Shown here in pieces: positions 38,701-45,009 of a stretch of DNA of 64,000 bases. The stretch is from NCBI RefSeq assembly GCF_004337695.1, contig NZ_SJXJ01000002.1, forward strand, positions 62,001 to 126,000, in the 5' to 3' direction. This DNA comes from Tenacibaculum sp. M341. GTDB lineage: Bacteria; Bacteroidota; Bacteroidia; Flavobacteriales; Flavobacteriaceae. The notes under the pieces are model-generated. The model searched no databases, was not told the origin of the DNA, and was given only the letters and a program-made list of their open reading frames with translations. The position numbers and the translations under genes were made by a program. Position 1 is the first letter of the stretch. Every line of letters starts with the position of its first letter.

Positions 38701-39243
38701 TTATGTGTTTTTTCCTGTTAATAAATCTTTTAATTTATCCCATCTAGGGTCAGTTGATTTTTCTTCAACTGTTTTCTCTTTGTTAATTTCTAACTCTTTA
38801 AGTTTTTTTAAAGTTTCAGATTCCATAGTTCCATCTAATACCTTTGGATGAATTCTCTTACTAGGTACAGAAAGTACTGAAAGTTCGTAAATATATTGAG
38901 CTACATTTAATTGATACTCATCTAGAGGAAGAATTAAAATTTCGTCATTATCGTCGTTGAACTCTGGTCCAAACTTCACAACTAACTTAAAATCTCCTTC
39001 AATATTTTGATCAAAATACTCACCTGTAACATCGCAAGGTATGTTAACACTACCTTTTAATGAAAAAGTAAGTTCAAATAATGTACTTTTTTTTACAAAA
39101 TCAATATCTACTGTTAAATCAGTATTATTGAACTCATTATATTGAAACTCTTCAAAGAACTTATTGTCAATCTGGTATTGAAAACTATGATTTCCTTCTT
39201 TTAAACCAACAAAAGGAATGTTAAATTGTTTTAAACCTTTCAT
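38701..39243 (-). CDS. yceD: DUF177 / YceD family protein
   Basis: A 180-aa protein of the DUF177 family, which is linked in other bacteria and plastids to 23S rRNA accumulation. The conserved core [13 protein letters not shown] and the acidic C-terminal part are visible. It is directly upstream of rpmF, the diagnostic arrangement. Confidence 0.88.
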   Translation of the reverse strand: MKGLKQFNIPFVGLKEGNHSFQYQIDNKFFEEFQYNEFNNTDLTVDIDFVKKSTLFELTFSLKGSVNIPCDVTGEYFDQNIEGDFKLVVKFGPEFNDDNDEILILPLDEYQLNVAQYIYELSVLSVPSKRIHPKVLDGTMESETLKKLKELEINKEKTVEEKSTDPRWDKLKDLLTGKNT

Positions 39244-39306
39244 TTACAATATCAATTTGAGGGCGCAAATATAGTAAAATGTTTTTTAAAAATGAATAAA
39301 TAAAAA

Positions 39307-40341
39307 TTATTTTACTTTTAACTTATTTGCTTCTAATTCAACATATTCATTTCTATTCTTGAAAATTTTCAAAGAAGTGAATAGTGCTTCTTTGAAAGAA
39401 TCAGGGTTTGCTTTGTTTTTTCCTGCTATATCAAAACCAGTTCCGTGATCTGGAGAGGTTCTTATTTTTTCTAATCCGGCTGTAAAATTCACACCGTTTC
39501 CAAATGATAACGCTTTAAAAGGCGCTAAACCTTGATCGTGGTACATTGCTAAAACTCCATCAAATTGTTTGTAAGTTTTAGATCCGAAGAAACCATCAGC
39601 AGCATAAGGTCCAAAAACCATTTTACCAGTCTGTTTAATAGTTTCAATCGTAGGTCGTATAATTTCATCGTCTTCCTTACCAATAGTTCCATTATCTCCA
39701 CAATGTGGATTTAAACCTAATATTGCTATTTTAGGTTTACTAATGTTAAAGTCTTGTTTCAACGATTGGTGCATAACAGTAACTTTTTCAGTAATTAATT
39801 CTGGAGTTATTGTTTCTGCTACTTTAGAAACAGGGATGTGTCCTGTTATTAAACCAACTCTAAGCTCTTCAGTTAATAAAATCATTAAACTTTTACCTTC
39901 TAGTTTGTCTTCCAAATATTCTGTATGACCTGGGAATTTATATTCTTTAGATTGAATATTTTCCTTGTTGATAGGTGCAGTAATTAATATGTCTACTTGT
40001 TTACTTTTTAAAGCTTCTGTAGCTTCAGTAAATGATTTTATAGCATATTTACCTCCTTGATTAGTTGTTTTGCCTAATTCAATTTTAACTTCTTCTTTCC
40101 AAATATTAAGTAAGTTAATTTTGCCATGAACAATTTTATCAATGCTTTGTATTCCGTGAATGTTATTATTCATGTTTAAGGCTTTTTTGTGAAATGAAAT
40201 CACTTTATTTGAACCAAATAAAACAGGAGTACAAAATTCTAACATTCTTTTGTCTTCAAAAGTTTTTAGAATAACTTCAATACCAATTCCATTAATGTCT
40301 CCAATAGAAATACCTACAATTATTTTATCTGTTTTTTCCAT
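39307..40341 (-). CDS. pdxA: 4-hydroxythreonine-4-phosphate dehydrogenase
   Basis: 344 aa from the ATG at 40341. A longer frame opens with TTG at 40377, but that codon falls within a perfect -7 box, so the ATG is chosen. Motifs: GISIGDINGIGIEV, TAPINKENIQ, FPGHTEYLE, LGLNPHCGDNG and AMYHDQGLAPFK (metal-binding His/Asp). It oxidises 4-phosphohydroxy-L-threonine in the DXP-dependent pyridoxal phosphate pathway. It is the first gene of the group leading to accC and is divergent from ribE. Confidence 0.95.
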   Translation of the reverse strand: MEKTDKIIVGISIGDINGIGIEVILKTFEDKRMLEFCTPVLFGSNKVISFHKKALNMNNNIHGIQSIDKIVHGKINLLNIWKEEVKIELGKTTNQGGKYAIKSFTEATEALKSKQVDILITAPINKENIQSKEYKFPGHTEYLEDKLEGKSLMILLTEELRVGLITGHIPVSKVAETITPELITEKVTVMHQSLKQDFNISKPKIAILGLNPHCGDNGTIGKEDDEIIRPTIETIKQTGKMVFGPYAADGFFGSKTYKQFDGVLAMYHDQGLAPFKALSFGNGVNFTAGLEKIRTSPDHGTGFDIAGKNKANPDSFKEALFTSLKIFKNRNEYVELEANKLKVK

Positions 40342-40374
40342 AATAGCCTTATGATGTCGTATTTTTGATGTTAA

Positions 40375-40382
40375 CAAAAGTA
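40375..40382 (-). promoter_or_regulatory. pdxA -7 box
   Basis: TACTTTTG on the minus strand is an exact TAnnTTTG box, 33 bases before the pdxA ATG. No clear -33 element is seen. It supports the ATG start over the upstream TTG. Confidence 0.45.
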
Positions 40383-40398
40383 ATTAAATTTTTATTGA

Positions 40399-40989
40399 AT
40401 GTTTACAGGTATTATTGAAACACTTGGAAAAGTAAAGAATATAGAGAAAGAAAAAGAAAATGTACATATTACTGTAGAGAGTTCTATTACAGATGAATTA
40501 AAAATAGATCAAAGTGTTGCTCATAATGGTGTTTGTTTGACGGTAGTAGAAATTAATGGAGATGAGTATGTGGTTACTGCGATTAAGGAAACTATTGATA
40601 AAACAAATATTGGAGATTTACAAATTAACGATATTGTTAATTTAGAGAGAGCTATGAAGCTAGGTGATCGTTTAGATGGTCATATTGTTCAAGGACATGT
40701 TGATGAAGTAGGGGTTTGTAAAAATATTCAGGATGAGCAGGGGAGTACTGTTTTTACTTTTGAATATGATAGCAAAAGCGCTAATTTAACTATTGAAAAA
40801 GGATCTATAACAGTAAACGGAGTGAGTTTAACTGTTGTAAATTCTAAAAAACATGAATTTAGTGTGGCTATTATACCTTACACATTAGAGCATACTACAT
40901 TTAAGAATTTTGAAGTAGGAACTAAGATAAATTTAGAGTTTGATGTATTAGGTAAATATGTTACTAAATTACATTCATTGCAAAATTAA
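40399..40989 (+). CDS. ribE: Riboflavin synthase, alpha subunit
   Basis: A 196-aa protein made of two homologous lumazine-binding barrels. It starts with the conserved MFTGIIETLGKV; the first barrel has NGVCLTVVE and the second NGVSLTVVNS. GHIVQGHVD is also visible. It dismutates two 6,7-dimethyl-8-ribityllumazine molecules to give riboflavin. It is monocistronic with a terminator right after the stop codon. Confidence 0.97.
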   Translation: MFTGIIETLGKVKNIEKEKENVHITVESSITDELKIDQSVAHNGVCLTVVEINGDEYVVTAIKETIDKTNIGDLQINDIVNLERAMKLGDRLDGHIVQGHVDEVGVCKNIQDEQGSTVFTFEYDSKSANLTIEKGSITVNGVSLTVVNSKKHEFSVAIIPYTLEHTTFKNFEVGTKINLEFDVLGKYVTKLHSLQN

Positions 40990-40992
40990 AAT

Positions 40993-41019
40993 AAAGGCTA
41001 TCTAATTCAGATAGCCTTT
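40993..41019. terminator. Bidirectional terminator between ribE and the peptide cluster
   Basis: 11-bp stem AAAGGCTATCT / AGATAGCCTTT with loop AATTC. It lies between the convergent ribE and peptide A genes and ends transcription of the whole peptide cluster on the minus strand. Confidence 0.85.
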
Positions 41020-41036
41020 TTTATATGTTTTTTTGA

Positions 41037-41195
41037 TTAAAAGAAATCTCCTTCTAATCTACAAATACAGCCCATACATAAATATCCACCAGGACATTCA
41101 TTATCAGAGTGACATTCCAAAACAACACCACCATTAATTAGTGTTTGTTCATTTTTGTTCAATTGTTTTCCTAAGTTTAAAATTGATTTTTTCAT
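41037..41195 (-). CDS. Cys-rich GG-leader peptide A (52 aa)
   Basis: ATG at 41195, TAA at 41037. The leader is MKKSILNLGKQLNKNEQ...INGG (23 residues). The 29-residue core VVLECHSDNECPGGYLCMGC (continuing CRLEGDFF) has five Cys (28, 34, 40, 43, 45). The spacing ECxxDxECxxGYxC is the same as in peptide K, a knottin/EGF-like pattern. It is the last gene of the cluster and has pseudoknot element A upstream. An odd Cys number would leave one free thiol or allow a dimer. Precursor status is inferred from the leader and the C39 exporter nearby. Confidence 0.85.
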   Translation of the reverse strand: MKKSILNLGKQLNKNEQTLINGGVVLECHSDNECPGGYLCMGCICRLEGDFF

Positions 41196-41226
41196 AATTT
41201 TTTAAAATATAAAAAGTTGATAAAAT

Positions 41227-41262
41227 CCTTGATCATTTTAAAGACACTCAAGGTTTGTGTCT
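41227..41262 (-). promoter_or_regulatory. Pseudoknot-forming leader element, copy A
   Basis: On the minus strand: AGACAC, AAA, CCTTGA, GTGTCT, TTAAAATGA, TCAAGG. AGACAC pairs with GTGTCT and CCTTGA with TCAAGG, which gives two interlocking 6-bp stems (H-type pseudoknot). It lies 32 bases before the peptide A start. The 70 bases from here to the ATG are identical to those of copy C. Confidence 0.6.
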
Positions 41263-41279
41263 GTTGTTTTATAGATTAA

Positions 41280-41450
41280 TATTTTTACTTGATAACATTT
41301 TAAGTTGATAGAAAAAACGTTCTATAAGTCTAAGGTCTTCTGTTATTAAATCAGCATTACCTTGCATTTCTTGTTTAAATTCGATCTATTTATTGTCTGT
41401 TGTTTTAAGACTTTTAGGTAATTGTACATCAATTAAATAATTTCCCATCG
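41280..41450 (-). pseudogene. Remnant of a second HlyD-family adaptor gene (3' end only)
   Basis: Read on the minus strand, this stretch encodes GNYLIDVQLPKSLKTTDNK, then a TAG stop, then IEFKQEMQGNADLITEDLRL and IERFFYQLK. It aligns with the C-terminal ~50 residues of the intact HlyD gene at 43200 (GNYLIDVQLPKKLETTYNK, EIDFKQEMQGTADIITEDL). The TAG replaces the Glu codon. It begins straight after the peptide B stop codon and runs into pseudoknot copy A, the same order as at the intact HlyD gene. It cannot make a functional protein. Confidence 0.9.
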
Positions 41451-41451
41451 G

Positions 41452-41691
41452 TTATTCACAATAAATTCTTACTTGAAAACCATCAGAATCACCAAAAAAT
41501 GAAGTGCAAGGTTCACATCGAGTACAAGTCGGATTAGCCCCATTTCCTATAGCAGCACTCATAGCTGCATTACAAAATCGTATTTGAGAATAACAGCTAC
41601 TGCTAATAAGTAGGTTGCCAAACCCTCCGTTTATTTGTTTTTGTTCTGTTTTGTTTAGTTGTTTTCCTAAGTTTAAAATTGATTTTTTCAT
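41452..41691 (-). CDS. Cys-rich GG-leader peptide B (79 aa)
   Basis: Leader MKKSILNLGKQLNKTEQKQ then INGG; predicted cleavage after Gly23 or Gly24 of the leader region. The core of about 56 residues has six Cys (SSSCYSQIRFC ... PTCTRCEPC ... YC). It is a clear paralogue of peptide G: both share the pattern NGxNP, TRC, and a FG/RI ending, but G has four Cys. Pseudoknot element B lies upstream, and the HlyD remnant begins one base after the stop. Confidence 0.88.
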   Translation of the reverse strand: MKKSILNLGKQLNKTEQKQINGGFGNLLISSSCYSQIRFCNAAMSAAIGNGANPTCTRCEPCTSFFGDSDGFQVRIYCE

Positions 41692-41723
41692 AATTTTTTA
41701 AAATATAAAAAAGATGATAAAAT

Positions 41724-41759
41724 CCTTGATCATTTTAAAGACACTCAAGGTTTGTGTCT
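41724..41759 (-). promoter_or_regulatory. Pseudoknot-forming leader element, copy B
   Basis: Same two interlocking stems as copy A (AGACAC/GTGTCT and CCTTGA/TCAAGG), identical in sequence, 33 bases before the peptide B start. It is preceded on the minus strand by ATATTCTCTCGCAAAGAAT, which can form a further small hairpin and recurs before copies G and L. Confidence 0.6.
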
Positions 41760-41783
41760 AATTCTTTGCGAGAGAATATTTTA

Positions 41784-41963
41784 TTAGTAGAAATAATCTG
41801 TGTAAACGCAACGCGGACCATTAAGAACTAGAGACCAGCCTGGGCATTCACAGACGTATCTACCACTGTAGAATCCAGGTGCTCCGCATGCAGTTCCACC
41901 ATTAATTGTTTTTTGTTCCGTTTTGTTTAATTGTTTTCCTAAGTTTAAAATTGATTTTTTCAT
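41784..41963 (-). CDS. Cys-rich GG-leader peptide C (59 aa)
   Basis: ATG at 41963, TAA at 41784; below the usual 60-codon cutoff. Leader MKKSILNLGKQLNKTEQKT then INGG. The 36-residue core starts TACGAPGFYSGRYVCECPGW and has four Cys (26, 38, 40, 52), with a CxC step and aromatic/Gly-rich stretches reminiscent of EGF-like loops. It has pseudoknot copy C upstream. Confidence 0.85.
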   Translation of the reverse strand: MKKSILNLGKQLNKTEQKTINGGTACGAPGFYSGRYVCECPGWSLVLNGPRCVYTDYFY

Positions 41964-41994
41964 AATTTTTTAAAATATAAAAAGTTGATAAAAT

Positions 41995-42030
41995 CCTTGA
42001 TCATTTTAAAGACACTCAAGGTTTGTGTCT
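41995..42030 (-). promoter_or_regulatory. Pseudoknot-forming leader element, copy C
   Basis: Identical stems to copy A and identical sequence through to the ATG. It is preceded by TTTCGCGAAGAAT. It lies between peptide D (stop at 42072) and peptide C. Confidence 0.6.
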
Positions 42031-42071
42031 ATTCTTCGCGAAATTTTTATAATGAAGTAATTAAATACTTT

Positions 42072-42251
42072 TTAATATGGACATTTATCAGATAGTAAAA
42101 CATATCCACTAGGGCAATATCCATAGTGACCACCGTTTTCACAGATGTCTAAAGCTGGTGATCCATCTGGGCAGAAAAATAATCCCCCATTAATATTTTT
42201 TAATTCTTGCTTATGAAGCTTTTTACCTAAGTTTAAAATTGATTTTTTCAT
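42072..42251 (-). CDS. Cys-rich GG-leader peptide D (59 aa)
   Basis: ATG at 42251, TAA at 42072. Leader MKKSILNLGKKLHKQELKN then INGG. The core begins LFFCPDGSPALDICENGGHY and continues GYCPSGYVLLSDKCPY, with four Cys and a CPDG/CPSG repeat. No pseudoknot element is upstream. Instead a terminator-like hairpin separates it from peptide E. Confidence 0.85.
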   Translation of the reverse strand: MKKSILNLGKKLHKQELKNINGGLFFCPDGSPALDICENGGHYGYCPSGYVLLSDKCPY

Positions 42252-42280
42252 GATAAAAGGTTAATGATTAATAAAAAAAT

Positions 42281-42299
42281 ATTGCTTTTATAAAGCAAT
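42281..42299 (-). terminator. Terminator-like hairpin between peptides E and D
   Basis: 8-bp stem ATTGCTTT / AAAGCAAT with a 3-nt loop, followed on the minus strand by ATTTTTTTATT. It sits 15 bases after the peptide E stop, so it probably stops or reduces transcription into peptide D. Confidence 0.65.
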
Positions 42300-42313
42300 T
42301 GTATTTAGATAGG

Positions 42314-42481
42314 TTAACAGTAGATTCTTTGGCAAGTGTCGAAACAATCTCCTAATTCTATTCTGTCTTTTGAATCTATGACGCATTGATTGTAACATTG
42401 AATGCAACTCATGCCTCCTAAAATATTTTTTTGAGTGCTTTTAGTTAAGACTTTTCCTAGGTTTAAAATTGAATTTTTCAT
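42314..42481 (-). CDS. Cys-rich GG-leader peptide E (55 aa, twin CxxxC)
   Basis: ATG at 42481, TAA at 42314. The leader is more diverged: MKNSILNLGKVLTKSTQKN then ILGG. The 32-residue core MSCIQCYNQCVIDSKDRIEL continues GDCFDTCQRIYC and has six Cys. Two CxxxC steps (Cys29-Cys33 and Cys46-Cys50) flank a charged turn, a pattern of disulfide-stapled helical hairpins. It is unlike the other cores. Confidence 0.82.
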   Translation of the reverse strand: MKNSILNLGKVLTKSTQKNILGGMSCIQCYNQCVIDSKDRIELGDCFDTCQRIYC

Positions 42482-42511
42482 GATTATTAAGGTTAAAAGA
42501 GGTTTGTATTG

Positions 42512-42760
42512 TTAACAAATAGGTCTAGTACTGTCGTTACATATACTATTACAAGGAACAGAGTATGACCCAAAAGGACTAAAGCATAATCCAGTTGAGT
42601 TACCACCTCCTCCGCCATTTCCGTCTAAACAAGGATGGTTAGGAGGAACTTTACAAGGGCATCCAGGAGGAGCTATATCACAACCGCCTATTTGACCATT
42701 GACTTTTTTTTGTTCGATTTTGCTAAGTGGTTTTCCTAGATTTAAAATTGATTTTTTCAT
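42512..42760 (-). CDS. Cys-rich GG-leader peptide F (82 aa)
   Basis: Leader MKKSILNLGKPLSKIEQKK, then VNGQIGG: the double glycine is shifted three residues downstream and the usual NGG position reads NGQ. The core, about 56 residues, is rich in Cys and Pro (GCDIAPPGCPCKVPPNHPC), has a poly-Gly stretch (DGNGGGGGN) and ends with four more Cys. The low-complexity Gly linker between two Cys-rich parts recalls peptides J and K. Confidence 0.82.
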   Translation of the reverse strand: MKKSILNLGKPLSKIEQKKVNGQIGGCDIAPPGCPCKVPPNHPCLDGNGGGGGNSTGLCFSPFGSYSVPCNSICNDSTRPIC

Positions 42761-42802
42761 ATTGAGTTGATTTAAAATTGTGGAAATTATTGTACGCTTA
42801 AA

Positions 42803-42837
42803 TATCCAGATAAACTCTAAAAGTTCTTATCTGGATA
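42803..42837 (-). promoter_or_regulatory. Long hairpin between peptides G and F
   Basis: 11-bp perfect stem TATCCAGATAA / TTATCTGGATA with a 13-nt loop that can add three more pairs. No T run follows on the minus strand, so it is not a classical terminator. It may protect or process the mRNA. It lies 41 bases after the peptide G stop. Confidence 0.5.
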
Positions 42838-42878
42838 AATAAATGATTTAAAATTTATATTATTAAAATAAATGGGTT

Positions 42879-43115
42879 TTATCCAAATATTCTTAGTTCA
42901 ACTCCTTGTTGACCAAACTCAGTGGTGCATTGAAAGCATCTAGTGTTTAAAGGATTAACACCGTTAGAAACAACGCTTTCTAGTAAGCTTTCACAAGTTC
43001 TGTTGGATCTACAACCACTACCAATAAAGAAGTCACCGAATCCGAATCCTCCGTTGATTTTTTTTTGGTCAGTTTTACTCAATTTTGTTCCTAAGTTTAA
43101 AATTGATTTTTTCAT
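42879..43115 (-). CDS. Cys-rich GG-leader peptide G (78 aa)
   Basis: Leader MKKSILNLGTKLSKTDQKK then INGG. The core starts GFGFGDFFIGSGCRSNRTCE and has four Cys, including TRCFQC. It is paralogous to peptide B (shared NGxNP, TRC and FG/RI endings). It follows the intact HlyD gene with pseudoknot copy G between them. Confidence 0.87.
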   Translation of the reverse strand: MKKSILNLGTKLSKTDQKKINGGFGFGDFFIGSGCRSNRTCESLLESVVSNGVNPLNTRCFQCTTEFGQQGVELRIFG

Positions 43116-43143
43116 GTTTAAAGATTTAAAAAATTAATTAAAT

Positions 43144-43178
43144 CCTTGATCATTTAAAGACACTCAAGGTTTGTGTCT
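43144..43178 (-). promoter_or_regulatory. Pseudoknot-forming leader element, copy G
   Basis: Same stems as copy A (AGACAC/GTGTCT and CCTTGA/TCAAGG) with an 8-nt second loop. It starts 22 bases after the HlyD stop codon, so it is intercistronic and not at the head of a transcript unless a promoter lies within HlyD. Confidence 0.6.
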
Positions 43179-43199
43179 ATTCTTTGCGAGAGAATATTT

Positions 43200-44495
43200 T
43201 TATTTGACAATATTTTTAAGTTGATAGAAAAATCGTTCTATCAATCTAAGGTCTTCAGTAATTATATCTGCAGTTCCCTGCATTTCTTGTTTAAAGTCTA
43301 TTTCTTTATTATATGTAGTTTCTAGTTTTTTAGGTAGTTGAACATCAATCAAATAATTGCCTTCAAGATCAGGGGTTGATGAGATGAATTTTACTTTTCC
43401 ATTTAGTTTTCCAAATTCATCTGGAGGGTAGTTAAGTAACTTGATTTGTACTTTTTGACCAACTTCAATTTTACCTGAGTTAGCAATAGGTGCTTTAATT
43501 TTACCGATAAAAGAATCGAATTGATCTGGTATAATAGTAAAAATTAAATCCCCGCTATTTACATTTTGATTTTTATTCCAAAATGAAAGAGTAGAAACTT
43601 TTCCTCCTATAGAAGTTTTAAGCGCATAAGCATTTTCCCAGTCTTTAATAGCTTTTTTTAAGTATAAAAATGATTGCTCAGCTTTCTTTTTGATTCTTAA
43701 ATCACTTTGTGTTTTTTTAATAGATGTATTGTCTAAGTTTTTTGCTGAATTATTTATAAGTTCTCTCATTTGAGAAATAGAAGTTTCAAGATTTTTAAAA
43801 GCTCTTTCTTCTTGTAGAAATTCAACTTCTTTCATTTCCTTATCTTTCGCAGAAATAACACCTTTAGAAAACATTTTTCTGCTTCTTTCTAAATCTTTCT
43901 TTTTAAAGTCTAGTTGTTTTTTATTTAGTTTTTTCTGATAGATTAAATTTTGTAATCTGCCTTTTGCTTCTACAACAGACATTTTGTTAGCAAAAGTTTC
44001 AGATTTAAATGGGGTTAATTCATTGTTTAGTTTGTATTCGTAATAATCGTTTTGAAATTGCGAAAAACTAGTGGTAATGTCTCCTAATATTAATGGAGGT
44101 AAGCTTTCAATAGGGAACTCAAACTTTTCTTGATCAATAACTACAGTATCTACAATGCTTTTTAATAATAATACATCTTTATAAGAAGCGCTATTTTCTA
44201 TAACAGCAAGTACTTCATTCCTCTTAACAGTATTTCCTTCTCCAGCTAATAAAACTTCAAATTGTCCGGCAGATTTAGCAAATATTTTTTCTGGCGGTAT
44301 AGTGGTTGTTACCATCACTTCAGAAGAAATTACATCTGGGTATTTGATAAACCATGAAATAAAAAGTAACATAAATATAAGTATCAATATAAGAGAGTTA
44401 CCATAACGAATCATCCAATTCGGTACTTTGGTTAGTATCTCTTGTACTTCTTCACTTCTAATTTCTATGTTGTCTTGAGAATTATTTTCTGGCAT
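43200..44495 (-). CDS. HlyD-family periplasmic adaptor (membrane fusion protein) of the peptide exporter
   Basis: A 431-aa protein with an N-terminal cytoplasmic tail, one transmembrane helix (residues ~33-50), a barrel-sandwich half (EVLAVIENSASYKD), a long coiled-coil (~150-290) and the matching second half (ALKTSIGGKVSTLSFWNKNQ). HlyD proteins join an inner-membrane ABC exporter to an outer-membrane channel. The partner is the C39 ABC exporter at 45010. No TolC-type gene is in the cluster. The nearest, at 51878, belongs to an RND operon. A degenerate copy of its 3' end lies at 41280-41450. Confidence 0.92.
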   Translation of the reverse strand: MPENNSQDNIEIRSEEVQEILTKVPNWMIRYGNSLILILIFMLLFISWFIKYPDVISSEVMVTTTIPPEKIFAKSAGQFEVLLAGEGNTVKRNEVLAVIENSASYKDVLLLKSIVDTVVIDQEKFEFPIESLPPLILGDITTSFSQFQNDYYEYKLNNELTPFKSETFANKMSVVEAKGRLQNLIYQKKLNKKQLDFKKKDLERSRKMFSKGVISAKDKEMKEVEFLQEERAFKNLETSISQMRELINNSAKNLDNTSIKKTQSDLRIKKKAEQSFLYLKKAIKDWENAYALKTSIGGKVSTLSFWNKNQNVNSGDLIFTIIPDQFDSFIGKIKAPIANSGKIEVGQKVQIKLLNYPPDEFGKLNGKVKFISSTPDLEGNYLIDVQLPKKLETTYNKEIDFKQEMQGTADIITEDLRLIERFFYQLKNIVK

Positions 44496-44514
44496 TTGAG
44501 TTTTATTTGTAAAA

Positions 44515-44539
44515 ATAGGGAAGATAACTTCTTCCCTAT
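44515..44539 (-). terminator. Terminator-like hairpin between peptide H and the HlyD gene
   Basis: 9-bp stem ATAGGGAAG / CTTCCCTAT with a 7-nt loop, followed on the minus strand by TTTTTAC. It is 17 bases after the peptide H stop and 20 before the HlyD ATG. Partial termination here would give more peptide than transporter mRNA. Confidence 0.65.
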
Positions 44540-44555
44540 AAAGTTTTATTTCTAA

Positions 44556-44747
44556 TTAATAAGCTTGTATACAGCAATTTCTGAAACAAGCGATTGGAGC
44601 TCCTGGTAAAATTGTGTTTACGCATTCTGAGCAACTGTTCACGTAATAACTTCCAAATCCGGCACAAATATTTGAAATACTTCCGTTAATTTGTTTTAAT
44701 TCTTGGTTATTAAGTTTTTTTCCTAGGTTTAAAATTGATTTCTTCAT
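44556..44747 (-). CDS. Cys-rich peptide H with NGS in place of NGG (63 aa)
   Basis: Leader MKKSILNLGKKLNNQELKQ then INGS: Ser replaces the second Gly of the cleavage site. The core SISNICAGFGSYYVNSCSEC continues to CFRNCCIQAY and has six Cys including a CC pair. It follows peptide I by 18 bases and shares its pseudoknot element upstream. Confidence 0.85.
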   Translation of the reverse strand: MKKSILNLGKKLNNQELKQINGSISNICAGFGSYYVNSCSECVNTILPGAPIACFRNCCIQAY

Positions 44748-44765
44748 TGTTTTGAATATTTAAAA

Positions 44766-44927
44766 TTAAACCATTTCAGGTAATGGACATCCCCAGCAAT
44801 TTCTGTCACTACTATTGTAAGCACCTCCATTGTTAGCGTAACAAGCTCTACAGTTGCTTCCTCCGTTAATGCTTTGTTGTTGCTTTTTGTTTAAGGTTGT
44901 TCCTAAATTTAAGATTGATTTTTTCAT
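44766..44927 (-). CDS. Cys-rich GG-leader peptide I (53 aa, twin CxxC)
   Basis: ATG at 44927, TAA at 44766. Leader MKKSILNLGTTLNKKQQQS then INGG. The 30-residue core SNCRACYANNGGAYNSSDRN continues CWGCPLPEMV, with two CxxC pairs separated by a 14-residue Gly/Asn-rich loop. This could be two disulfides or a metal knuckle. It lies after the C39 exporter gene with pseudoknot copy I between. Confidence 0.85.
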   Translation of the reverse strand: MKKSILNLGTTLNKKQQQSINGGSNCRACYANNGGAYNSSDRNCWGCPLPEMV

Positions 44928-44954
44928 AATAATTAAGATTTAAGTTGATTAAAT

Positions 44955-44989
44955 CCTTGATCGTTTAAAGACACTCAAGGTGTATGTCT
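44955..44989 (-). promoter_or_regulatory. Pseudoknot-forming leader element, copy I
   Basis: Stems AGACAT/GTGTCT (last pair T-G wobble) and CCTTGA/TCAAGG, loops ACA and TTAAACGA. It starts 20 bases after the exporter stop codon and lies 27 bases before the peptide I start. The base changes relative to copy A keep pairing or fall in loops. Confidence 0.6.
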
Positions 44990-45009
44990 ATTCTTCGCGA
45001 AAAAATATT

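Noticed and set aside
39307-40377. Longer pdxA frame starting with TTG at 40377
   Set aside because: The TTG overlaps an exact -7 promoter box; the ATG at 40341 fits the family.
41227-41262. Reading the repeated GACAC ... GTGTC elements as ordinary Rho-independent terminators
   Set aside because: The stem is only 6 bp, is not GC-rich and is followed by TTTAAAAT instead of a T run; the second conserved stem is left unexplained by that reading.
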